Assembly: GCA_963930655.1 (NCBI GenBank)
Contig: OZ005618.1
Span: 2,750,001 to 2,814,000, forward strand
Reading direction: 5' to 3'
Length of the DNA: 64,000 bases
DNA from: Myrica gale
Taxonomy: Eukaryota > Streptophyta > Magnoliopsida > Fagales > Myricaceae
A model generated the notes under the pieces. That model did no database searches. It had not been told where the DNA came from and was given only the letters and a program-made list of their open reading frames with translations. The translations under genes and the position numbers were made by a program. Numbering within the stretch: position 1 is the stretch's first letter; each line of letters starts with the position of its first letter. Shown in pieces: positions 46,901 through 58,700 of this stretch.

Positions 46901-49360
46901 ATTTCAGTTATTAATCTCCATGATTGAGTCTGACTTGACTCTTTTCATTCTGTATTGGTTTGGAGCAAGTGTTTCCTGTTCCTCCATGATATTTTCACAT
47001 TGTCGGAGACTGTACATAGTCAAGTACAACATAGCAAAGAGTTGAAGATGCTTCTAGTAGAAAGTATTCTTCACACAGGATTTATAATGAAATAGTGAGC
47101 TTTGTATCTGCCTGTGAGGATTGAACAAGAAAGCTTGAAGAGTTACTTAGTAGGTATGAATAGTTGAAAGGGAAAAATCACTGTTGTTTGATTCAAGAGT
47201 GGGCTGGGATCTGAGATTCAAATAGAGGCGAGTGATTTGCAATTGGACAACCTCCAAGATGCTGTTGTTTTTTGGGTAACTGGTAAGTGTATTGATTCCC
47301 CAACGAGCTGAACAAAAGTGGGCATAGCCCTTACAGAGCAAAATTCATCCCCGCAGAGCGGGTCAGTTTGTATCTACTCAGAGAACATTCAAAAAATAAA
47401 CCAAAAGCAACAAATTAGATGGCGAAAATGTGGTCTGAAGATGCTGTTCAAAAAATCCAAGATGCTGTTGAAATGCTATCATGTGGGATAAAGTCGTAAG
47501 GGTTCTAAGATATAACAATCTGTGAATGGAACTGCAATTGCGAGGTCTAAACAGAGAGCTGGACTTCCAAGACAGCAAGCTAAAAAACCAGAATAACATG
47601 GGCGAAAGGAAGGATGGCAAGAATGATCAATAAAAGAATCCAAGTAACAACCAGAAGTGCTCAAACTAGTTGAGAAGCCTGAAGCCTAAACAGTAACTGG
47701 AGCTGATGAAAAGAAAAAGCACCAGCCAGTCAAGCCTATACAACTATAAAAAATAAACAGTAAGTAAGAAGTCCAAAATTGAGTGCATTGAAGCTTGAAA
47801 GGCAAACTGTAGAGGCAAAACAACCACCTTAGAAGTCCAATTGTTGTTGAGACAATTTATCCCCTTGATTGAAGAAAGACTTGGCAAATTCCAAGTGTGG
47901 GGGATATAGGCAAGAAAGTCAATGATCCAAGAGTTAATCAGCCTATGGCTGGTGTCTAAAGAAGAGGCTGAGCTTTCTGAAAACTTCTGTGAGACTGCTC
48001 ACTGTGTCGGCCTCAAAACCTTTCTACAAGTTATTCAAGACTGGTTAGACAGGTCAGATACTGCGGTCCATCGTGATGTTCATATAGAAGCCAAGGAGAA
48101 TAGTATGTTTGCTAAAGAATTTATAAGCTCCTTGTACATTATTGAGGTCGAAATTGTACAAATAGAGCTTTGGAGACATTAAGGTGACTTTGAAGCAAAA
48201 AGTTGCAGTCCAATGGTTTGTCTTGCACATCGAGGAAGGGACATGTCACTTATGCTAGTGATTTTCCATTCCCTACAAATTTTATGGTCCTGTTTGAGGA
48301 TTGGATCTTTTACTAAGATCATTTCTGCTCCAACTGTGAAGAAATATATTTCAAGTTCCAGTATATGGTATTTCAGACCTTGGAAATCCTCTTACTTCAG
48401 CACGTTACACCTCAAGGATGAGTTTTTGCAAAATTGATCAATGTTTTATATTCTCAGTGTAAACAGCAAGAATTCTGAGGATATTGAGCTTTTCCACGGC
48501 AGAGCCAAGTTCTCTGTAGTAGGGGAGAGTTGTTGGAACAAAAAGAACTAAGAAAAGAAAATACAAAAGTCCGTGATTCAGTGTCTACAAGTACCCAGCT
48601 GTTTAGTGGTGTTTCTACAAGTCAAGCTGCATATTTACTGTTTTGGGTTCCAGCAGAAGTCTTGGATGTTCTAGGATTATAATTATGCTTAATCTTATGC
48701 TTTAAAGATAATAATTGAAACTCTCTTCTGATCTTTGTTTTCATGGGAAAAAAGTTGCATACCCTTGAACAATAGGATTAACTACTGAGCCAAAATCTGT
48801 CCAAGGAGATGGACTCCTACCACTCCTCATTGGTCATATAACGCACCACCCCAATGTCCAATTTTTTTCCTGTTTCCCTAGGTGATTCTTTCTGAAAACA
48901 ATATAACATTATGTAATCCCCCCCCCCAAAAAAAAAAACTTGTTCCTCATGCATCACCCTGTTATGTGATTGTGTTGGGAACACGATGTTGTGGATGCAG
49001 ATAACTATTGAGGACCATCCACACTTGCCTGGGAAGCATGCATCTGTGCATCCATGCCGCCATGGGGCTGTGATGAAAAAGATCATTGATGTACTAATGT
49101 CACGTGGAGTTGAACCAGAAGTTGACAAGTAAGTTTCATTCTCTCTTGCTCAAAGTTCTTTCTCTCTCTCCTCTGCATGTTAGAAATGGCCACTGCATCT
49201 ACCAATATATTTTATGTGATTCAAATAATCTACATTCCCTTATCATCTTTTTTAATTCTTTAGGTACCTTTTCCTCTTCTTGAAATTTGTCGCCTCTGTA
49301 ATTCCAACTATTGAATATGACTACACAATGGACTTTGATCTTGGCAACTCCAGCAATTGA
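43976..49360 (+). CDS. ATG3: Autophagy-related protein 3 (E2-like enzyme for ATG8 lipidation)
   Basis: Nine exons: 43976-44136, 44771-44841, 45236-45352, 45429-45592, 46088-46173, 46431-46482, 46773-46838, 49001-49128, 49264-49360. All introns are GT-AG, phases agree, and the product has 313 residues, as in Arabidopsis ATG3. The N-terminus ([18 protein letters not shown]) is the amphipathic membrane-sensing helix. An acidic flexible region follows ([18 protein letters not shown], about 148-165). The E2-like core carries the catalytic Cys258 in HPCRHG, and the C-terminal part includes [18 protein letters not shown]3 receives ATG8 from ATG7 and passes it to phosphatidylethanolamine on the autophagosome membrane. 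Intron 7 (2.2 kb) is unusually long and, like intron 2, holds a retroposon tail. No lesion was seen in the coding exons. Confidence 0.96.
44969..45066 (+). mobile_element. LINE tail in ATG3 intron 2, about 98 bp
   Basis: ttgatagtaa flanks it at 44959-44968 and 45067-45076, with an A9 run just before the right copy. The inside (cccttgtactgtcttcattt) matches the 3' UTR of the LINE at 49661-50003 (ctttgtactgttttcacctt). Sense to ATG3. Confidence 0.65.
47268..47455 (-). mobile_element. 5'-truncated retroposon in ATG3 intron 7, 188 bp
   Basis: An exact 15 bp duplication, tccaagatgctgttg, flanks it at 47253-47267 and 47456-47470. It begins with a T run on the plus strand, so its tail points left and it is antisense to ATG3. 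The terminal gggtaactggtaag differs from the other LINE tails here, so it is another family. The rest of the intron (about 47470-48900) is not recognised. Confidence 0.7.
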
Positions 49361-49660
49361 CACAAAGGTAAATCAAGTAAGACGAAATCCTCTATTCCTT
49401 GCTTTAGGTTAGTTGGTTAGATGTTTTTTACTATATTACCTAATAATATTACCAATTAGGTTATCATAGTGTTCTACATCTCCCATACTCCTGTTAATGA
49501 CTGTTTTCCATTTGATTTCATAATTTTTATGTTTTCCAGTTGTTATGTCAGTATGAGCCATATAGGGCAAAATTCCATTTTTTTTTCCTGTTCAGGTGAA
49601 GTCTCCTCCACTTGGTACTTAAAAAAACTTGAAGATTTCCTACAAATTGTACATTTTCTG

Positions 49661-50003
49661 GTAATGCTGGAAAGGGTGTTTGATGTGCTGCTATGTTGGG
49701 GAAGAAAGTTTAAGGATCCTTTGGCTACGGCAATTTGGAAGATGGTTCCATCTTGTGTTTGGTGACGTCTTTGAAGGGAACGTAATAGTCAATGTTTTGA
49801 GGATTTAACATCGTCGGTGGATCACTTATAGGGTGTTGTTATGCACTCTCTTTTTCTTTGGGTTAATGCCAGGGGGGTCGTTTTCTTGATTTTCACGATT
49901 TCATTAGCTTTTTCGGTTGTATGTTCTAATAAGTGTTTTCAGTACAACCTTTGTACTGTTTTCACCTTTGCTTTCTTTTAATAAATTGATCTTACTTATC
50001 AAA
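49661..50003 (+). mobile_element. 5'-truncated LINE (L1-type), 343 bp
   Basis: An exact 17 bp duplication, aaattgtacattttctg, lies at 49644-49660 and 50004-50020. The coding remnant (FDVLLCWGRKFKDPLATAIW, KMVPSCVW, then a stop) matches the tail of the LINE frame at 61603-62990 ([20 protein letters not shown]). The 3' UTR ends cttacttatcaaaaa. It lies about 300 bp after the ATG3 stop, in the same orientation, perhaps in the 3' UTR. Confidence 0.88.
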
Positions 50004-50020
50004 AAATTGTACATTTTCTG

Positions 50021-52776
50021 ATGTCAGATTATTGTACGGAAATTCATTAGAATGTTTTTGGGATGTCCCAGGGAAACAGAACCTGATCGCATTCAAAATT
50101 TGATGATCATCTACAGATGATGACATTTTAGATTATGTATAGTGCTGCAGAAAACCGATTAGACATAAGAACTTAAGACATTTGACATTTCCCTTTCTGT
50201 TGCACATAAAATTATGATACATTGTAAGATTTGACATCAGATGCCAGACGATAGGCTAGCGTTAATCTAATCTCAAGTATTCTGGGGTCATGAATTGGAT
50301 AGGATTTGTATCTGTGATTTGTCTAGAACATGCGAAAAAACTCTTATCAATTTTGTGTTGGTCATATCTTGCTCGACTGTGTTACTGTTTAAACATTGCA
50401 GATATGAGTTGCAGCTTTAGCTTCTGGTAGATTGGAATGGGAAGTCCAAAAAATATATTGTAATTAATGCTTATTTAGTGCTTCTCTTTCTCAATATATA
50501 TTCCCAATTATTCACACTTGTACAGATGGTCTAGATTATCTAAATGAAGTCTCCTTTAGACGTGAATGTGTTATTAAGATCCACTATTCTAATTTTTTTT
50601 GACTAAGATCAATAAGAAACCTCTTTATCTTAGTCTGATCGTGGTTAATGTGGCTCTTCCAAAACTTTGTCTATTCATCACCAGTTAATCTATCGCTCGC
50701 CTGTTGCGTAGTGTTCTTTCTCGTTTTCTTTTTATCTATTTTTCCGCCAATTACAGATCCAAACTCTCTAAAATGAATCCACTAATTTTGCAACACGATA
50801 AATTTTGTTGTTGAACTGAAAGCAACTTCGACAGTTTAATGCAGTAGATAAGAAGTAGCATAACGGTCTAGTACAAAAAAAGGGGCATGCGACTACGCAC
50901 ATCATAATTCGGTAGGGTGCTTTCTTCCTTCCCAGCTTTCATGCCAATTGAGGTTCTGAATGAGAAGGGGCAGCCTCATGTGCACTCAAGAGTGTAGAGA
51001 ACTGTATGAATGAAGCGCATCAGTGAAGCGTACGGTTCAAAGCCCCTCGAATAGCTCGTTCTCACCCAGAGTTTTGCACGAAAATTCCTTTTGCACGAAA
51101 ATTCCTCATAAAGAGCGGATATTGACAGCCACTCGGTGCAGTGACCATTAAATCATGACAGCCAGTTTTCGGTTGCTAATCTTATCAAGAGACATCATTA
51201 TCTCACTGCCAGTGAGCCTTTGGCTCAATTGGCACCTCCTTGGGAAGGGTAGATCCAGGGGGGTATTCCCCCTACCCGCAGGCTTGGTCCTTCTCTCAAA
51301 TTTGCCTAGAAGAAAAAAGGACATTATTATCCCACTTTACTATGCCGTTTCACTCATGTCAATCGGCGTGATCATAGGTCACACCGGCAGTCACGTTTCA
51401 AGTTCGGAAGATATGAAATGTTGAACATCGCAAAGTCTAACTCCTAGGCAACCCAACCCTCTCTCAATAGGATGTAAAGACCCAATGTGTCTGAAACAGC
51501 TTACCCAACCGCCCATCTAAAGTGAAAAACCACTATTGATATCAAAGCAGAGAAGGCGTCAATCAAAACAGAAATGGCAGAGACATCAATCTTTCATCAG
51601 CATAGGTCAATTTCGAATAAAAGCAGCATCGCAAATCCCAGCATATGTTTCCCTCATTCCCTCCCACGGTGAAATTCATGATATAATCTACTAAACTCTA
51701 AAATCAATCACATTTTCAACATAGCTGTCGGAAGATCAGATCGCAGCAATGAAATGATTCGTTTCTTACCAACAAGTTGATTCTTACCTCAAGTTAAAAT
51801 CACTTCATCTACCTTGATAATTCAGTCCCAGCTTATTGCATGCAAAGAAAACAATAAACCGCCTCCAAATTACCCTTTTCCTGCACATAACAACAACGTC
51901 AAGATAGTTCTTTTTTCCCTTCCTACCCAGAAAGGGTGGAGCCAAGTCTACTTAAAACGTTATAAAGCTGACAAGAAAAAAAAAACGTTATAAAGCTTAT
52001 GGAAAAAGTTACAACCCGACAACATAACGCAATGTTCAGAAAAATGAAATGCCTTGATGATAAGAACAATTCGTTTATAAGATTCCATCTTCTCCATCTC
52101 TGTCATACTGGAGGTACAGTAGAAAAACGGGACTCGAACAACAATTATACAAGTATCTAGTTCCAGAACCAAAAAAATTGAAATCCACACGTTCTAAGGT
52201 CTGAACAGTAGATGTACTTGAAACTGCACAGACAAAGTTTATGCTACTGCCCAAGCTTCTTCACCAGAAACAAGACGCTTGGACAAAAGACAAAAAAAGA
52301 AAAAAAAAACCATATATCCAGTATTGCCCCAATGGTGCAATAGCACAGATCCCTTTGCACAACCTAGCGAAACAAAAAAATACGCATTCGATCATGCATC
52401 CTGCAAGGCCTCTGCGAATAAGCATGGAGTCAATTCTTTCTGATCTGCAATAAATTGAAAGATTCCAGGGGCTCCAAGCAGTTAAACCAGAAAACAATAT
52501 CATTAAATACAATATATGCCAAAAAAAACAGTAAAATCAACAAACCTAGAACTAGAACCAGCAAAATTAAGATGATTTCTACTGGTTGATAAAAGTGACA
52601 AGAGCTTGACTCGGTCTTGCCAATGTTACTCCACTAAAGCTCTCCAATATAAGATACATGTGAACCTGTAGGTATCCATATATCAAACCTCTGTTCATGT
52701 GCACCAGGTCATATGCACCTAAAGAGAGCACAATATGCCTCATCAAGAATAACGAAACAAATTCTCTCGGTTCCCT
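50021..52776. other. Intergenic between the convergent ATG3 and HUB2 genes
   Basis: No gene recognised apart from the unusual island listed next. The right part (about 52200-52776) is probably the HUB2 3' UTR, read on the minus strand. Confidence 0.45.
50860..51500. other. Unassigned GC-richer island, possibly organelle-derived
   Basis: Base composition differs from its surroundings. A hairpin-like segment near 51000 begins gaactgtatgaatgaag and ends gcgtacggttc, resembling a degenerate group II intron domain V. A 17 bp unit ttttgcacgaaaattcc occurs twice in a row at about 51073-51106. tggctcaattgg at 51221-51232 fits a pol III A box, but no good B box follows. A 90-codon frame (51155-51424) has no domain I know. 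Mitochondrial insertion or SINE-like origin are both possible. Confidence 0.3.
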
Positions 52777-55700
52777 TCAGATGTAGACAGGTTTGACATC
52801 ATTAGGCCCGAAACTGGCGGCACATGCTGGACACTTCCGGTGACGCATTTCAATAATTCTTTGTACACAGGGGTTGCAGAACAAGTGGTAGCACTTTGTA
52901 ATCACAACCTGAAGGAGGAAAAAGAAAAAAAGGAACTCTCAAGACTGATATTTGGAAAAACAATATTTCATACTTGTTGCATTACTCGACACTGTATTAA
53001 TAACAACGATCTTCGTTCCAAGCACCGGGCTTGGAATATTGGTGTAACCTACTCATAAGCAAACATACAGGCAGCGCATGAACCAGTTAAGCCACAATCT
53101 AAAATTTCAAGTTTGGCAGTTCCGAAACCTCTGAATTTGTCACCATCCTCTAGTAAGCACCCGTGCCTAAATTTATGTGATAATTGATTATCATCTATCA
53201 AAGCACGATTTCGTAACCAAGTGAGCTTCCAGCACAACCAAATACCAGTATAATGAGCCACAGATATGCGCTTTATTCAGACTTAGTAGAAAAAATCAAA
53301 TTTATCCACTAACTTGTCCAGGGAAAAAAATTCAACCGAGATATTGCTAATAAAAGGAGAGTTTTGGGATGAAAAGGGTGTACTCCCCAAACTCAGGTTG
53401 CATATGTGACAAGCATTTCCATGACTGGAGAAATGAGCAGAGCTACATCTGCTAAGAAATCCAGAAGTAATAAAACACATTTGACATCAGCACCTTATGT
53501 GGAACTTCCTGATTGTAACAAGGGGAAACACCATCGCACTATTGCCTTCCCCCTTTTCTTTTAGGCAAGAGAGAATCTTAGAAGACAATCATTGGAAACT
53601 ACATGATGGAGTCCATAGAAACAGTAATCACATCTTTATTCAGTAGCCTCTCCCAGCTACACTATCACCAGCATTCTTGCCTTAATTCAGAATGCCGTAA
53701 ACCAGAGATGGGAGAAAGGAAAAGAGCCTAATTCCAAAACTCACTTGTATTGCACAGGCAGATTTGCCAAATGCAGGGAAAAGCATAGCTTAAACAGTCA
53801 AAGCCCAGTGTCTCATAATTTTATCAGGTTAAGCCCAAACCAGATCCTAGAATTTCTCTTCCTTTATATCTAGGAACCAAATTATTATTTGTCTCAATGG
53901 GTCCTATACTACTACATAAGAAAAATAATGTAAGTTACAAAATTGAAAGCCTCCGACACAGACCAATATAGTATCAGTACCCAGTTTCAAGCACCTCCCA
54001 ACCCTGAACCCCCCCACCCCAAAACGAAAAAAAGAAGCACAAAATCAAAATCAAACTACCAAACTCTTCATCACTCATATATGATTAAAGGGGGCAGCAA
54101 GCTTTAACATTTCCACTTTTTTAAAATTGGGGATCATACTTTACTAACCACTTCCAACGAACTAAATTCGTCAGACCATAAAATAATAAAGTTGTGACTG
54201 AAATATTTACCTCTTTTGTCCTGTCAAGGCAGATACTGCACTTGAGTATGTCCCTGTACTCTCTAAGTTCATCCTGAAGCTTTTCAACAACCGATGGCCC
54301 TTCTGTCTGCACACTAAGATGTGAAGCCTTTCTCCTCACAACTTCCAATTCCTCCTCTGTTCTTTTCTTGTCAAACCTGATCAAGGATGAAAACTGGGTC
54401 AACACCTGCACTTTGCAAGAATGGGGAAGTAAAGAAGTACAATCTTATCTGTACCTTTCCCTCTCTAGTTCTATCTGCAGCTCCACAAGAGCCCCTCGAC
54501 TTTTCTCAACCTTAGATTGTGCTTCCTCCAGTGACTCCTTTGCTTGTTGAGACGATCTTCTCACATCCAACAATTTCTTGTGCTTATTTTCCAAGGTAAA
54601 TGAACAATGAAGCTTATCATCTGCGAGTTTCTGTGTTTGTTCTGAGCAAAGTTTCAACTGCAAAGCATGTATCATTTGGTTCAAAATCTCCCCATTTACC
54701 ATTGTTATCAATTCAAATCCAAACATAAGACTCAGAAATACCTGATCTTCAATTCTTGCAGCTTTCATATCATAAAAACATAAAGATGCATTCCCTTGCT
54801 GAACCTCCCTCTCCATGGTTCGTTTTTCCATAAGCAGAGTATCCTGAAGCTGTCTTGATCTGACACCCTCTAAGACAAGCTGAAACACAAATTATGGAAG
54901 TCATAAATTGAGATTCTAAATGCAGAAAAACATACACAGCCAAGCCACAAGTGTACTGTATCAATATGAGCATCAGAAGATAGATATTTACTGAGGCATA
55001 AAAGTGAATAAAACAAGCTCTAGGCATCGGTCAAAATTGCCACACATAAAAGAATAGTTCAATGTTCTACTTAATGCATGAAATGCACGTGTCTTTCTCA
55101 ACATGAGAAGCATTTGATGGACTAGTCTATGCTCAGGTCCTTTTATGGTTCAGGACATCTGAAACAACCAAACACAAGTGCTCCAGTCGGCATCAAATTA
55201 AGCACAATGACCCCTCCCTTTTCATCTTTAACGAGTACGATAAACGTCTAAAGCATGTTAATCAAGTCTTGCGGGCGCCAATAGTACGAACTAATTTCAA
55301 ATTTATGCACATCCAAACCAAACCAATCACTCTTAACCCCAAAGAGTGGATTAGTGTATCCAGTACAATGCTTCATGACGCCGACGTCCATATCCAGAAT
55401 AGTTTATTACTTGCAACCAACATAAGTGATCTAAAATAATAAGTAGGTAAAATAGCAACATTCCAACAAAACAATGAAACACACGTGACAGCTCTTAATA
55501 TCCATAACAATAATTAAACCCGTTACATAACAACAAAAAAGGGCATAAATACAAACAGAAAGAAAGAAACGTCTTTTTTTTTGGGGGGGGGGGGGGTAGC
55601 AATAAAAAGAGAAACTTCATCTCAAATAAGAGCAAGTGGTAGGAGAAACAAAAACCTTAATGTTGTAGTCATCTCTCTCAGTAATTTGCTGCAACAGATG

Positions 55701-58700
55701 TTGGTTTTGATTCTGCATATCGTCGTATGCCTGTCCAATTGACTAAAGAAAAACGATACCAATAATTACAGACCAATCTCATTATTATTCATCAGAACCA
55801 TCCACATTAGATAGGAGGAAACTAACCTCTATTTCAGACAAGTATGACTCGTTTTCTTCATTTTTGGATTTCAGGACATCAGTAAGTCTAGAAATATCCC
55901 TGAAATAGCAGTAAACTTGATTGGTAACAGCTCCTTATATATTTTTATCATTTCAAATAACAACGTCCTAATGGTAGGATATCAGCCTGCCAGTTAACAT
56001 GAAATATGAGAGATCGCCGAGACACCTAATAATCAAAATGAAGCTATGAAATCTTCAAACAGAACACCAACCAGTTTTAGCAACACACTCAATGTTCTGA
56101 CAAATATTTATAAACAACTCAGCTAATTGCTGTTTCTAGATATGTAAAAACCTTTCCAGAAGTGCCAATGCCACAATTCACTCATAACTTGATAATATAA
56201 AAAGCAGAGAATGGAAAAGTAGCTCCAAACTCTAAGCAATCGAAAAGGTTAATGAAAAAGGTGCTTGATGCAGTCATCCAGTATAAGAATTAAGTTTAAA
56301 ATGTTATATTAGAGACAGAAGCTTTAGTTTGATTTTGGTAGCTCAACAAACTCAAATGTCCTATTGACAGCTAAAGACAAATACATGTGTTAGTTGTGAC
56401 AGAGATACATTGCAATCATTACACTCTAAAACATCTCAACAACCACACAAGGCATAATCTATATATCACAAGCAGAAACACGAAGGGAAACAAAGAACTA
56501 CTAGGAAAAGCTCCCATCAAAACAGAGCGCACCCTCATTTTACACAACATACCAATCAGCAACGTTTAAGACTCATACAACCCTTCACCATCAGGATCTT
56601 TCATGAAAGTAGCTGTGCAAACTCGTAAAGAGCATAAAAATAAGCGAAGAAAGAGAGAGACTTGCATGCAACGTTTTCCATTGAGTATGTTTCAACCAAA
56701 AAGAAGGTTAAAAGTACATCAAATAAGGGTTCAACAGTGGTAGCAGGTTACAAGAAAATGTCATTATCTTTGTCAAATGTAGTCAAACCTTTTAGACGCC
56801 TCTAATTTTTGCCTCAGCTCAGCAATCTCAGCTTCTGCTACAGCGAGCCTTTGTTGGGATATGGCCTCAGCTTCATTTGCTGTCTTTACTCGCAATTCCA
56901 GGTTGTGTTCATCAAGAGAGGATTTCAACGTTTGAACATGAGCCCATGCCTTGTATTCTAAGTCCCTGGCTTCCATGGCATCCCTGAAGATTTTAAGAAC
57001 TCGTAAGAGAAGTCACATCACGATGCTATACTTTAAGTAAAAACAACTCAAATTTTCTGAGCAGCCCATGACGATAATTTAGATGAATGTGCAAAACTTA
57101 GTTTATGCAGAATTGAGCTGTTACACCACATTGACATTACAGAACAAGAATCAGCGTTGTGTTGGTGGGCATAGGACATGATACAGGGATCTGCCAATTA
57201 CTTATAGAAGGATCACCTTACCAAGGTAAGAGATCCTCTAGTTTACTTTGGTATATTCCAACAAAATTGCAATTTGGCATAGACATGCAAATTGATTTTA
57301 GTGAATTTCACAAGATTGCAGAGAAAAATTCCTTAGAATATAAAAAAACCTATGCAGATTCTCTAACCTTGAATCAGTAGATTCACGTCTATACATTTCC
57401 AGAATCAACTTTAACTCCAGATCACTTTCCTTCATATCTTGTACCTGCAAAAGAAGACAGACAAAATTACTCAAGCCAAATCATTAGTAGATTTTTTTTT
57501 TTTGATAAGTAAGCCAATCTTATTAAAGAGAAGAGAAACAAAGAACACACAACAATGGAGTCAACAGCACAAGAGATTACACTGAAAACCCCTAACACGC
57601 AAACGAGAAAACAATGAAAAAACGGAAAACCAGAGAAGAGAACCCGAAGAAAAAGCCCTCAACCCTCTAGCCACTGGGCAAAGCACCAGAAAAAGCCCCT
57701 CCTCCAAAAGATGACAATAGACAAAACCTCCACCAACGTGCGCCCAAAGCCCTAGAAGATTCCCCAACAGTTCAGCACAATGCCCGCCCTTTGTACTTAT
57801 ACACCTTCAATGCTAAAAAGAAAATTAAACTGGGCCCTTTTTAACAAAGAAGCTATCTGACAAACAAAACCACCCAAAATTTTTCTCAAGAACAAACTCT
57901 ATTCCAGCTGAAAGTGTCTGTTATGCCACTCAGGAGATTGCATCAACAGAAAGAAAGGAACACAAGGAAAAATTTATCAACAAACTGAATCCATTTTGTT
58001 TTTTTCTTTCAACAAGACAATGTATATCTGTAATCCTTTCACTACTAGGGTGCCTTCCGACTTAACGACACATCTCCAAGGAACGTTACTATCATATGCC
58101 TTTTTCCAGTAACCTGTGTTAAGTGAGTCAAAATGAACTAGCTCCAAATCCCTACAAATGACCATTACAGAGCATTCCTGACCAGATAGGTCAAGTTATC
58201 ACACCTATTGCCTACAGGAACTTTTTTCTCCTTCAAGTAGCTAGCCCCATAAGTAGGTAACTAGACAGTATAAATTCATTTGTTAAATACTTGAACAGGA
58301 GAGCAGAATTAAAGAAGGAATATTCACCACTATTCAACATACGTTTCCGTTCAATGGTTTGGGGTCCAGATACAAATAACAGAAACATATCATACCATAG
58401 CTTGCAGCTTTCGCATCTCGGCAACTTGATCAGCAGATCTAGCAGATAAGATTTCATATTCTTTCACCTGCTTGGGGGGAAGGGAGAAAGAGGAGGGAAA
58501 CAAAAGGAGCTTTAAGCCTTTCAATCGCATCTAAGAATATGGATACACAAATAAAAATACCCACCTTCCTCTCAAGAATACTAGAAAGAGAGTGCACATC
58601 AGCCCGTAGAGAATGAACATCTGAAGCAGCCTCTTTGTATTTACTCAATTCACTCTGCATAGTACTCATTTCCTCAGGAAATGAAGAAAGCAAGGTTTTA

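Noticed and set aside
51155-51424. 90-codon frame in the unusual island
   Set aside because: Does not match any mitochondrial or nuclear protein I know; the island is reported as unassigned instead.
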